Part shown: positions 34,687 to 42,768 of the stretch, in pieces
How positions within the stretch are numbered: the first letter of the stretch is position 1
How the letters are laid out: each line of letters begins with the position of its first letter
Assembly (NCBI RefSeq): GCF_003342675.1
Contig: NZ_CP031148.1
Location: 2,108,001 to 2,172,000 of the forward strand
Direction: 5' to 3'
From: Haloplanus rubicundus
Lineage (GTDB): Archaea; Halobacteriota; Halobacteria; Halobacteriales; Haloferacaceae
Length of the DNA: 64,000 nt
The notes under the pieces: generated by a model
Seen by the model: only the letters and a program-made list of their open reading frames with translations
What the model was told of the DNA's origin: nothing
The model's database searches: none
Position numbers and translations under genes: made by a program

Positions 34687-34990
34687 CCCCGATTTCGGCC
34701 GTTTCAGGCCCAACAAGGGACTTCGTTCACCGAGCGAACGAGCGCCTGCAGCGCCCATCGCCGATTTCTCGTTCGTAATCGCACGACAGCGACGGGGTGA
34801 ACGTCGATATTATCGTCTCTGAGTGCACTGCCATTGATTTCGTTCAGCTACTGAACGATTCCGATCGGCGGCAGTTTCGTCCTCTGGTTCGCTGCCTTTA
34901 CCGCGTGGCGCATGGCTGCTAATCATTGGCCCATTGAACGTCTCCCAATCACGGTCGACTGTCCCCCAGCAAAACGAGAGTTAGTGGATC
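34687..34990 (+). repeat. Conserved module B with tRNA-Arg 3' end
   Basis: The upstream arm CCCGATTTCGGCCGTTTCAG (about 34690) is shared with modules D, E and F. The partial tRNA end is at 34745-34758. The body follows with GATTTCTCGTTCGTAATCGC, the hairpin CGTTCAGCTACTGAACG (about 34841) and TGCTAATCATTGG. Beyond it the sequence matches module C (AATCACGGTCGAC, AGCAAAACGAGAG) and not A or D, defining a B/C subtype. No gene is seen up to 35215; that part is AT-rich. Confidence 0.72.
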
Positions 34991-35169
34991 TTGATTACGG
35001 GAACTCCGCACTGCCGTTGATTGACCGGACCGACTACGTTAGGAACACATAATTTTCGCCAATATGCTAACTGCAGGGACTGTTTCTCCGCGAGCAGTAC
35101 CGAACACACCACATCGTCGATAATGCCCAATACCTTTGATTGCAAGAGTTACACCATCCACTACCTCGC

Positions 35170-35181
35170 TTTCTTAAGAAA
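35170..35181. promoter_or_regulatory. Palindromic operator-like site before the metal permease gene
   Basis: TTTCTTAAGAAA is a perfect 12-bp palindrome 34 bases before the permease ATG, in an AT-rich promoter region (AAAAAATAACAAAAC follows). Its position next to the expected TATA region suits a repressor site. The regulator could be the HTH protein encoded at 36749, but this is unproven. Confidence 0.4.
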
Positions 35182-35215
35182 AAATAACAAAACAGATGGC
35201 TGAGATAGTCTAGGT

Positions 35216-36616
35216 ATGCAAGCCGCCCTCGTCGACGGAATCTTCGAGTCGTTGCGGATCGGCGTCGGTTTCCTCTGGACCGCCGCGTGGGCGATCATCA
35301 TGGGGCTCGTCATCACGAGTCTCGTCCAGGTCTACGTCTCGAAGGAGCGGATGGCCCAGATCCTTGGAACTGATGACCTGAGTGGACTCACCAAAGCAAC
35401 GGTGTTCGGCGCCGCGAGTAGCGGCTGTAGCTTCGGGGCCGTCGCTATTGGGAAGGGGCTGTTCAAAAAGGGTGGGCACGTCGTGAACGTCCTCGCGTTC
35501 ATGTTCGCCTCGACGAATCTCATCGTTGAGCTCGGTCTGATGATCCTGATCCTCCTCGGCTGGGAGTTTCTGGTCGCAGAACTCCTCGGCGGCATCATCC
35601 TCATCGCCGTGATGGCGCTGCTCGTCCACGTGACGCTCCCCGAGAACCTCTTCGACGAGGTGCGGCAGAAACTGAACGAACGCGACCAGGAACACGGTGT
35701 CACCGAGGATCCGACCTGCGGGATGGAAGGCAAAGACGAGTACTCGCTGACGACCGACGGTGGCGAGACACTGAAGTTCTGCTCGGAAGGCTGTATGGAA
35801 ACCTATGAGCAGGAGACCGCAAGTAGCGGTGAGTGGCGCGATGAGCTGCTCTCGTGGGGGGGCTGGTACAAAGTCGGGAACCAATACCGCAAGGAGTGGT
35901 CGATGATCTGGAAAGACGTCGTTGCGGGCTTTCTCATCTCAGGATTCGTCATTGTGTTCGTCCCGCAGTGGGTGTGGAACGCGCTCTTCCTCCAAGGCGA
36001 TGGGTTGCTTGTCAGCGCGGAGAATGCGGTTATGGGCGTCGTCATCGCGGTTCTCAGCTTCGTCGGCAGCATGGGCAATGTCCCGTTCGCCGTCGCGCTC
36101 TGGGGCGGTGGGGTCAGCTTCGCGGGCGTTATTGCGTTCGTATACGCCGATCTCATCACCATCCCCGTCCTGAACGTCTACCGGAAGTACTACGGCTGGA
36201 AGGTGATGCTGTATATCCTCGGCATCTTCTTCGTGACGATGGCCTTTACGGGCTTCCTCATGGAGGTGCTATTCGACGCCTTCGGCATCGTCCCGGATCT
36301 GGCCGGAGGAGAGACTGCAACCAAACAGACGTACTTCGAACTCAACTACACCTTCTACCTCAACATCATCGCGTTCGCCCTCTCTGGCTACCTCCTCTAC
36401 GTGTATCGCCGTGGCCTCGGTGCCCCCGGCCAGTACCGCGACCCCGTCTGTGGGATGCGAACCGACGACAGTGGGCCGAGCCTCTCCCACGATGGCGAGA
36501 CGTACTACTTCTGTTCGGATCGATGCAAGCGATCGTTCGAGAAGCACCCCTCCGAATTCGCACAACACCCACAGGTCTCGGAGACGGGGTCTTCCCAGAG
36601 CCATGAACATCACTGA
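35216..36616 (+). CDS. DUF318-type permease with two YHS/TRASH metal-binding domains
   Basis: The 466-residue protein has two blocks of about four membrane helices each (residues 15-140 and 230-405), with permease motifs GAASSGCSFGAVAIGKGLF and FVGSMGNVPFAVALWGGG. After each block is a YHS/TRASH-type domain: DPTCGMEG...LKFCSEGCMETYE and DPVCGMRT...YYFCSDRCKRSFE. The C-terminus is HEHH. YHS domains bind copper or similar metals, so metal export or handling is likely. It heads a cluster of metal-linked genes on the same strand. Confidence 0.82.
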   Translation: MQAALVDGIFESLRIGVGFLWTAAWAIIMGLVITSLVQVYVSKERMAQILGTDDLSGLTKATVFGAASSGCSFGAVAIGKGLFKKGGHVVNVLAFMFASTNLIVELGLMILILLGWEFLVAELLGGIILIAVMALLVHVTLPENLFDEVRQKLNERDQEHGVTEDPTCGMEGKDEYSLTTDGGETLKFCSEGCMETYEQETASSGEWRDELLSWGGWYKVGNQYRKEWSMIWKDVVAGFLISGFVIVFVPQWVWNALFLQGDGLLVSAENAVMGVVIAVLSFVGSMGNVPFAVALWGGGVSFAGVIAFVYADLITIPVLNVYRKYYGWKVMLYILGIFFVTMAFTGFLMEVLFDAFGIVPDLAGGETATKQTYFELNYTFYLNIIAFALSGYLLYVYRRGLGAPGQYRDPVCGMRTDDSGPSLSHDGETYYFCSDRCKRSFEKHPSEFAQHPQVSETGSSQSHEHH

Positions 36617-36748
36617 ACGCCGCATCGTGATACCGAGTTTTGCGGCTAGGCAGCCCCGAATATTGCGTTTGTCAATCACAACTGGTACAGCGATGTCTCA
36701 CGAACTCTCATGTATGAGCAAATACCTCGGCGGATCCAGGTGGGAGAG

Positions 36749-37342
36749 ATGAATCGACGGCGAGCCGATACAGTAGTCGGTGGCTTGGTCGCTGCCATCC
36801 TCATCGTCGGCGGGGTGCTCAGCTGGCAAGCGTACCAGCAACAGCAGGCCTTCGACCAGATGGGGTCGATGATGGGCACGTCGATGGGAGCAGTTCATGG
36901 AACGAATCCGCTCTGGTACGTCCTCGGAACTCTCCTCGTCTCGGCCGTCATCGGTGGGGGATATCTCGTGATTCGGGACGAACTCAGTAGCACGGACGCA
37001 CCCGACCGCTCACAGATGGAGATGACGAATTCGACCGATCCTGAGAGTGCCGAATCGCCGGAGGAAGACACCCAATCGGCGGGGAATCTCAATCCAGAGG
37101 CTCAGCCACAGGCACGCATATTAGACCTCTTGCCGGATGATGAGCGCCGGATCCTCGAACCGGTCCTCTCCTCGCCCGGCATCACACAGATCGAACTCAG
37201 GGACCGCTCGGACTTCTCGAAGAGCAAGGTGAGCCAGACGGTGAGTGCTCTCGAGAAACGCGGCCTGTTGTACCGCGAGCGCCAAGGGCGGACGTATCGT
37301 ATCTATCCGAGTGACGACCTACAAGAGAAGCAAATGAACTAG
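36749..37342 (+). CDS. Membrane-anchored winged-helix regulator
   Basis: The 197-residue protein has two membrane helices (about residues 9-27 and 54-75) with a Met-rich loop between them (MGSMMGTSMGAVHG), an acidic linker, and a C-terminal winged HTH (ARILDLLPDDERRILEPVL, ITQIELRDRSDFSKSKVSQT). The Met-rich loop facing outside would suit copper or silver sensing. A GGGAGAG stretch precedes ATG 36749. It follows the permease gene in the same direction and may control the cluster; that is inference. Confidence 0.78.
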   Translation: MNRRRADTVVGGLVAAILIVGGVLSWQAYQQQQAFDQMGSMMGTSMGAVHGTNPLWYVLGTLLVSAVIGGGYLVIRDELSSTDAPDRSQMEMTNSTDPESAESPEEDTQSAGNLNPEAQPQARILDLLPDDERRILEPVLSSPGITQIELRDRSDFSKSKVSQTVSALEKRGLLYRERQGRTYRIYPSDDLQEKQMN

Positions 37343-37440
37343 CGGGCCATTCCCGCCGTTGCAGAACCATTCATCGGAGTCGTAGGTGCTGAAATCGAAC
37401 CGAGCGATGGTCGGATGAGCCTCCTTCAGCGCGAGGCACG

Positions 37441-37942
37441 TGGGCCGTTCAAACGGATGCGCTCGATGAACCACCAGCTAGGGCTGTTGTCGAGTACGAG
37501 TCAGCGGGCGGGAGCCCGCAGCGTCCGTCGTCGGCCGGTAACCGACTGCAGTACGGAGACTTGCGGTCGATCTCCTCACTTGACGGGGTGAGTGGAGAGC
37601 CGGATCGAACGTTCGATCTGACGCTCTCACGCGGCAGAGGCCAGTCCTACACGTGGACGATAGACGGACAGGCCTACCCGGACGCCGATCCGCTCCAGGT
37701 TCGGCCCGACGAACACGTCCGAATTCGGATGACTAATCAGAGCCCGGTCGTTCACCCGATGCACCTTCACCGCCACTTCTTCCAAGGGCAACGCGATCAA
37801 AGACACGGTCATCGTTCCGGGACATCGAGGGCAGGTGACGATCGACTTCCACGCCGACAATCCCGGCCGGTGGTTGTTCCACTGTCACAATCTCTACCAT
37901 CTCGATGCAGGAATGGCGCGTGTCGTGAGATACGTCGAGTGA
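37441..37942 (+). pseudogene. Multicopper oxidase fragment with frameshift
   Basis: The frame reads WAVQTDALDEPPARAVVEYE ... NRLQYGDLRS ... YTWTIDGQAYPDADPL and [11 protein letters not shown], then shifts near 37792, after which [20 protein letters not shown] and [19 protein letters not shown] continue to TGA at 37940-37942. The copper ligands HPMHLH and HCHNLYH are intact, but domains 1-2 are missing and the frame is broken. This is the C-terminal third of a laccase-like oxidase and is surely non-functional. Confidence 0.8.
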
Positions 37943-38074
37943 CTCGGTTGAAGCCCCGGTTTCGGATCGTTCAGGCTGCCGTTCGTGTGGTCGTGGTTCT
38001 TCCTGAGAGGAGGGTCGAGTGCCAATCCGGCGAATTCGGCCCGGACAAACGATCCTATCTCTGAAAAACGGTTA

Positions 38075-38121
38075 GAACGTCTTATACACGTTTTTGGACG
38101 TTCTCCTGTGTGAATTCACAC
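38075..38121. promoter_or_regulatory. Promoter with two inverted repeats before the Met/His-rich gene
   Basis: GAACGTC (38075-38081) and GACGTTC (38097-38103) flank a TATA-like CTTATAC, and GTGTGAATTCACAC (38108-38121) is a perfect 14-bp palindrome around the expected transcription start. Two operator-like sites over one promoter point to a tightly regulated, probably metal-induced, transcript. Confidence 0.5.
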
Positions 38122-38171
38122 CCACGTCGATAACCCCAGAGGGGGCCTACGAGTAACCGAGGAGAAAGACA

Positions 38172-38492
38172 ATGACCAACTTCAAACTCGGCCGCTGGCT
38201 GCTCGTGGCCCTCGCGATTGTCGGACTCGTGTTTGCTGCGCCCGTTGTCAGCGCACACGGCAACGACACGACCGCTGACGACGCGCCCACGGACAATGCC
38301 ACCGCAGATGAATGGGCCACTTGGATGGAAACGCAGATGACCGACCACATGGGTCCGGGTGCTGTCGAGTGGATGGAGTCGCACATGGGTGTGACCGTCG
38401 ACGAGATGGCCCAGGACATGGCTGACGAGGAATACCACGGTGGGGCTGACGACGACCACGACCGCGGGATGTCCAGGCAGGGCCACTGCTGA
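38172..38492 (+). CDS. Secreted Met/His-rich protein, probable copper-binding
   Basis: The 106-residue protein has a Sec-type signal peptide (WLLVALAIVGLVFAAPVVSA, residues 9-28) and a mature part rich in Met, His, Asp and Glu, with WMETQMTDHMGPGAVEWMES and a C-terminal HGGADDDHDRGM...GHC. Such spacing of Met and His is typical of extracytoplasmic copper or silver binders. It is the first of four small genes running in one direction. Confidence 0.72.
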   Translation: MTNFKLGRWLLVALAIVGLVFAAPVVSAHGNDTTADDAPTDNATADEWATWMETQMTDHMGPGAVEWMESHMGVTVDEMAQDMADEEYHGGADDDHDRGMSRQGHC

Positions 38493-38549
38493 CGGCCCTG
38501 ACCGTTTCGATCGCTCCAACTGGACACCGCGATTCACCAACGCAAGATA

Positions 38550-38903
38550 ATGACGCAACTCACCACTCACATCGGACGCACTGCTCGTCGACTCGCGATC
38601 CTCGCAGTCCCGCTGCTGGTCGCGGCGACAGGAACGGCTGCTGCCCACGGTAGTGGGAGCTACGGCGGCGGCATGATGGGCGGCGGCTGGGGCCTCTTCG
38701 GCGGAGCGATGGGGCTCTGGGGACTCCTCTGGATGGGGCTCCTCGTCGCCGTTCCGCTCTACATCGTCTATGCGCTCCTCAACCGCGAATCCGGCGGGAA
38801 CGAGGAACAGTCGCTGTCGGTTCTCCGTGAGCGCTACGCCCGCGGTGAGGTCTCGGACGACGAATTCGATCGACGGCGAAAACAACTGGAACGTACCGGA
38901 TGA
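38550..38903 (+). CDS. SHOCT-domain membrane protein
   Basis: The 117-residue protein has a signal or first membrane helix (residues 14-35), a Gly/Met-rich stretch (GGGMMGGGWGLFGGAMG), a second helix, and a C-terminal SHOCT domain (LRERYARGEVSDDEFDRRRK). SHOCT proteins are short helical oligomerisation modules. It resembles the protein at 39419, so the two are probably paralogues within the metal cluster. Confidence 0.78.
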   Translation: MTQLTTHIGRTARRLAILAVPLLVAATGTAAAHGSGSYGGGMMGGGWGLFGGAMGLWGLLWMGLLVAVPLYIVYALLNRESGGNEEQSLSVLRERYARGEVSDDEFDRRRKQLERTG

Positions 38904-38996
38904 CCGGATCCGGCTTGTTCCAGCCGATACATCACATTCTCAACGCCCGCCGTTGCGGCACCTAACCGTTAACCCCGTTGACGGGGTATGTGATTC

Positions 38997-39413
38997 ATAA
39001 ACTATACAATACAAACAGCAGTAACCGGCGAATTCGACGACGTCGTCGACACGACGATCGCAGCGCTCGAAGACGAAGGATTCGGCGTCCTCTGTGACAT
39101 CGACATCCAGGCGACGCTCAAGGAGAAACTCGGCGAAGAATTCCGCCAGTACCGCATTCTCGGTGCATGCAATCCCCCGCTGGCATACGAGGGGCTGACC
39201 GAAGAAATCGAACTCGGCGCACTCCTCCCGTGTAACGTCATCGTCTACGAAACCGTTGACGGCGATATCGTTGTGAGTGCTGTCGATCCGAAGCAACTGG
39301 TCAGCATCGCGGACAACGATGCGCTCGACTCGGTCGCGACCGAGGTCAACGAGCGGTTCGAGCGTGTTCTCTCGGCCGTGACGGACGAACTAGAATCCAT
39401 GTCGGAGGCCTGA
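38997..39413 (+). CDS. DUF302 protein without a standard start codon
   Basis: From ATA 38997 the frame reads NYTIQTAVTGEFDDVVDTTI and continues through FGVLCDIDIQATLKEKLGEE and LGACNPPLAYEGLT to VTDELESMSEA, a complete DUF302 domain of 138 residues. The position where related proteins have the initial Met holds ATA, and TGA lies one codon further upstream. Either ATA is used or the start is lost. A hairpin ACCCCGT-TG-ACGGGGT sits just upstream. DUF302 proteins often accompany copper or thiosulfate genes. Confidence 0.7.
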   Translation: MNYTIQTAVTGEFDDVVDTTIAALEDEGFGVLCDIDIQATLKEKLGEEFRQYRILGACNPPLAYEGLTEEIELGALLPCNVIVYETVDGDIVVSAVDPKQLVSIADNDALDSVATEVNERFERVLSAVTDELESMSEA

Positions 39414-39418
39414 TCTCG

Positions 39419-39769
39419 ATGTCTTCATCGAACCAACTCGACACTACGACCATTATCCTCCTCATCCTCGGGGCAATCGTTGTCTTGCCCTTGCTCACGA
39501 TGGGGATGGGCTTCGGCGGGATGACGGGATACGGCGGGATGATGGGTTATGGCGGTACTGGTGGGTGGTGGCCGTTCGTCGGGATGCTCGTCCCGCTGAT
39601 CTTCCTCCTTATCTTTCTCGGCGGTGGCTACCTCGTCTTCCGGCGCATGAGCGAAACGCAGGCTTCTCGAGATCCCGCGATGGAGGAACTCCGCACGGCA
39701 TACGCTCGTGGAGACCTCACTGACGACGAGTTCGAGGTCCGCCGCGAGAGGCTTGAACGGTCGGAGTAA
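39419..39769 (+). CDS. SHOCT-domain membrane protein, paralogue
   Basis: The 116-residue protein has one N-terminal membrane helix, a Met/Gly/Tyr-rich segment (MGMGFGGMTGYGGMMGYGG), a second helix, and the SHOCT motif LRTAYARGDLTDDEFEVRRE. It starts five bases after the DUF302 stop, so the two are co-transcribed. The Met-rich part may contact copper. It is the last gene of the metal cluster. Confidence 0.78.
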   Translation: MSSSNQLDTTTIILLILGAIVVLPLLTMGMGFGGMTGYGGMMGYGGTGGWWPFVGMLVPLIFLLIFLGGGYLVFRRMSETQASRDPAMEELRTAYARGDLTDDEFEVRRERLERSE

Positions 39770-40372
39770 CCCAACAGATACCTACCACGGCGCGTGTTCC
39801 CAAGCCTGTGTGATCGAATTCGTTTGTATGCTACTCCCGATTACCGCCGTGTGAGCGCGGACAGCAGTCAGGCAGGCGTCTATCGTGGAATTGAGTCCGG
39901 AATGGACCCACAATAGCGAAAGCTCTAGACGACCTGTTTGGTTGTTCCAGCCCTCTATTTCTGTATTCGAACATATTATCCGAAAAAATACTCATCGAGA
40001 TACGGGCACTACCTCAAACTGCAATGGGCGACACGACTCAGTTCCGCGTCCTCAACTTCGACTGCCCGAATGCGACCGTCTTACGCCCCAAAGGACGATT
40101 CGTTCACTAACTGACCGAGCGCTTGCAGCGCCCATCGCCGATTTCTCGTTCGTAATCGCACGACAACGGCGGGGTGAACGTCGATGTCACCGTCTCTGGC
40201 AACAATGCCGTTGATTTCGTTCAGCGACTGAACGATTCCGATCGACGGCGGTTTCGTCCTCTGGTTCGCTGCCTCTACGGCGTGGGGCACGGCCTCTAAT
40301 CATTGGCCCGTTGAACGTCCCCCAATCACGGTCGACCGTCCCCCAAGCAAAACGAGAGTCAGTGGGCTTTGG
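39770..40372 (+). repeat. Conserved module C with tRNA-Arg 3' end
   Basis: The first 300 bases hold no gene that I recognise. The module core spans about 40075-40360: partial tRNA end at 40123-40135, GATTTCTCGTTCGTAATCGC, the hairpin CGTTCAGCGACTGAACG (about 40219), the GGTTCGCTGCC box and CTAATCATTGG. Its far end matches module B. The arm upstream of the tRNA end is diverged compared with B, D, E and F. Confidence 0.7.
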
Positions 40373-40864
40373 TTAGGAATCGAGTCCGACGGGTCGTCCC
40401 TGCTCCCACTCGACCGTGAGAATTACATCTCGTAGCGAGGTGAATCTCCGCTCGATGACATCTAACGGATGTGAGTCGATGAACTGCGCCGGTTCGTGCG
40501 CGGCGGACGTCGCGCAGTCATTCACCTGCAGATGAACTGGGCCGAGATCATCGTGGGTGTCGTCCTGATGCCACCCGACGAGCAGACTACGCTCCGGTTC
40601 GATCCAGTTGAACCAGTAGTACTCGTACGGATCGCCAGTCTGCAGTTGGAACCCGATCTCGACCCGCGCGCTCGTCACCGGATACTCGTCGTCATCGAGG
40701 AACTGGCGTGGGTCTACCTCAGCGACGACACGGTACGGACCGGCTTCGCGAGGTTCAGCACGTCGTCGTCGGACGTTATCGAATTCGCCGCTGAGCCGGT
40801 TCTGGATGCGGTCGTGGAGCCGCTTACTCTGCAAGTTCGCTCGATTAGCGAGGAAGACGACCAT
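40373..40864 (-). CDS. 'GWHQD' protein, second copy of the family
   Basis: The 163-residue protein shares with the one at 31619 an NxANL N-terminus and the core WFNWIEPERSLLVGWHQDDT...LGPVHLQ. It has an Arg-rich N-terminal third and no membrane segment or cysteine pair. Its ATG overlaps the HTH gene's TGA by one base (TGATG), so synthesis is coupled. This is typical of toxin-antitoxin operons with the regulator first, but toxicity is not shown. Confidence 0.68.
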   Translation of the reverse strand: MVVFLANRANLQSKRLHDRIQNRLSGEFDNVRRRRAEPREAGPYRVVAEVDPRQFLDDDEYPVTSARVEIGFQLQTGDPYEYYWFNWIEPERSLLVGWHQDDTHDDLGPVHLQVNDCATSAAHEPAQFIDSHPLDVIERRFTSLRDVILTVEWEQGRPVGLDS

Positions 40865-41403
40865 CAGGCGAGCGTCGAGGGAGAGTCAGTCCGCGGTGAC
40901 GAGAGTTCGCTGACATCGTCGTACAGTTGGAGAGCGTGCTTCACGAGCCCGAGTTCCGTATTGATCGCATCCCACGTCGCGATCACGTTGCGACGTTCAC
41001 GGAGTTCCTCTGCAGAGAGTTCCTCGTCAGCGAGCCGTTCTCGGAACTCGTCGAGTGAACTGACGTCGTACTCCGTCGCCAGCGCTTCCTGTTCCTCCTT
41101 CAGCTCCGTGAGCTGGCTCTCCAGTTCGTCACGCGAGTGGGCCTCGATCAAGTCCGTCACTTCGTCGAAGAGCATCCGGACTGGGTTCAGGTCGTACGCC
41201 TTCGTCCCTTCAAGCGTCGTCTCAGTGACCCAATCGTCACTCTTCAAGCGCTGGAGTTCATCGTCGGCCGTCGTGCGCGAGACATCTGCTCGGTCTGCGA
41301 TCTCCTGAACCGGCGTTGGCTCGTCCAGCAATTCCACGACGTGCCGGACGCGCTCACGCCCACTCATACTTTCTGTCCACGATTCCGGATGCGGTTCGGT
41401 CAT
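40864..41403 (-). CDS. DUF7342-type HTH regulator, second copy
   Basis: The 179-residue protein has a winged HTH at residues 12-75 (VQEIADRADVSRTTADDELQ) and a coiled-coil-like C-terminal half (ELESQLTELKEEQEALATEY, LRERRNVIATWDAINTELG). The start MTEPHPESW at 41403 is about 27 bases after an AAATTATTT promoter box on the minus strand. It is upstream of and coupled to the 'GWHQD' gene, the same order as at 31076-32077 but inverted. Confidence 0.75.
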   Translation of the reverse strand: MTEPHPESWTESMSGRERVRHVVELLDEPTPVQEIADRADVSRTTADDELQRLKSDDWVTETTLEGTKAYDLNPVRMLFDEVTDLIEAHSRDELESQLTELKEEQEALATEYDVSSLDEFRERLADEELSAEELRERRNVIATWDAINTELGLVKHALQLYDDVSELSSPRTDSPSTLA

Positions 41404-41588
41404 CGTACTAGCTCTCACACTGCGAGACTCAAATAATTTGTCTCTGTTCAGACATTCAAAACGAGGGGCGGTTACCCGCGGAAGTGTCCCTCAGCAACCA
41501 CCCGAAACAAGAGATAGCAGTGCTTGCTACAGTTCTCGCCGAATCACCGTATCGATCCGGTAATTATCGCTGCCCCATCCTCCTCACG

Positions 41589-41804
41589 TCACGGTTCCTT
41601 TCGGACCTCGTTGATTCGCTCGGGTCCACGCTCGTTGATTTTGTCGGCGATGTCCCGCACGTCGCTCTCGGTGAGTTCGCTCCCACTGGTGAGTTCGTCC
41701 ATCACTTCGAGCGTCTCGATTTTCTCTTGAATAGCCTGTCGCGTCACCTCGCTCCAGTTGATCTCCGGGTGCTTCTCCATCCGCTCTTTGAGGTCGTCGT
41801 CCAC
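41589..41804 (-). CDS. VapB-type antitoxin without its toxin
   Basis: The protein contains DDDLKERMEKHPEINWSEVT and IQEKIETLEVMDELTSGSEL, the ribbon-helix-helix and linker of haloarchaeal VapB antitoxins. The expected N-terminus (TPSITVNV) is readable up to 41825, but its first codon is ACG instead of ATG. A GTG at 41804 is the only standard start and would remove the first beta strand. No vapC follows. It looks like an orphan in decay. Confidence 0.62.
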   Translation of the reverse strand: MDDDLKERMEKHPEINWSEVTRQAIQEKIETLEVMDELTSGSELTESDVRDIADKINERGPERINEVRKEP

Positions 41805-41877
41805 ATTGACCGTGATCGAAGGCGTACGGAAATAGATGGGATTACAGAATACTGTGTTTTCGGGTGTATTCTATAGT

Positions 41878-42200
41878 CCCCGATTTCGACCGTCTCAGGC
41901 CCAGCAAGGGACTTCGTTCGCCGAGCGTACGAGCGCCTGCAGCGCCCATCGCCGATTTCTCGTTCGTAATCGCACGACTGCGTCGGAATGATCGTCGATA
42001 TCACCGTTTCTGAGTGTACTGCCGTTGATTTCGTTTAGCTACTGAACGATTCCGAACGACGACGGTTTCGTCCCGTGGTTCGCTGTCTCTACGGCGTGGC
42101 GCATGGCTGCTAATCATTGGCTCGTTGACCATCACTCGGTCACGAGCAACTGGGTCCCAGCAACTTCGAGAACTGGGAGTGGTTGGTAACGGAACTCCAT
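41878..42200 (+). repeat. Conserved module D with tRNA-Arg 3' end
   Basis: The upstream arm CCCGATTTCGACCGTCTCAG starts near 41878; the partial tRNA end is at 41936-41949. The body has GATTTCTCGTTCGTAATCGC, a hairpin variant CGTTTAGCTACTGAACG, GGTTCGCTGTC and TGCTAATCATTGG. The far end (GAGAACTGGGAGTGGTTGGT) matches module A and not B or C, so A and D belong to one subtype. Confidence 0.72.
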
Positions 42201-42768
42201 ACTGTCGCCGAGTGGTGGTTTCGACGTAGGGGATCGGAGATACTTGGGATAGTACCTGAAAACGAGGTACCCCAGTCGTAGTTCGATCGTCGGATCGACT
42301 GGCAGTTGTTAATTACGGGTGTTCCACATTCAGAAACTACTAGTAGACTCGACGCTGGCTGTTCCTGCCAGGAGAATCACCAGATAGCAGTAGATCTGGA
42401 TGATATGAAAATGAACCGGTGCCCGTGCTGAATCCTCCCTTTCTGGGTGTTTTAGAGGCGCTATTACCTACTCAGCATGGCATTACTGAATTCGCGTAGA
42501 ATTCGTTACGGGTTGTGTTGGGAGTCTTCGCCGGCTGTGATTCGCGTTCCCCGGTTCGGGGACAGGACACACAGCCGCCAGAAAATCAATCGCTCAGTGA
42601 GTACGCACCCGGCCAGGCCGCGCCACGCTGCCACACTGGCCAACCGGTCGGGAATTGACAGCCAGATAGCATCGACACCTGGCTCTGACAGTCGTGTCGG
42701 ACCCGCTCGTCACCGATTGGTGAACTCGACGCTGGTAATTTCGAAGTGTTTATTTTGGTAATATCCGC
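42201..42768. other. Stretch without a convincing gene before selO
   Basis: About 570 bases of mixed composition. A plus-strand frame of 94 codons (42477-42761) encodes a basic, Arg/Ser-rich product unlike haloarchaeal proteins, so I leave it out. An inverted repeat CCCCGGTTCGGGG is present near 42549. The stretch could be the remains of an inactivated gene or insertion sequence, but I cannot identify it. Confidence 0.35.

Noticed and set aside
34748-34758. Further tRNA genes at the repeated GCAGCGCCCAT copies
   Set aside because: Only the T-arm and acceptor 3' half or less is present; no anticodon arm or 5' acceptor strand precedes them.
40081-40290. A 69-codon minus-strand frame within module C (also seen in module E) that looks conserved
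   Set aside because: Modules B and D have a stop at the hairpin loop and F lacks the start, while the DNA itself stays conserved, so the conservation is not of a protein.
42477-42761. A 94-codon plus-strand frame before selO
   Set aside because: Basic, Arg/Ser-rich composition, no motif and no promoter; it may be chance or a relic, and I cannot support a gene.
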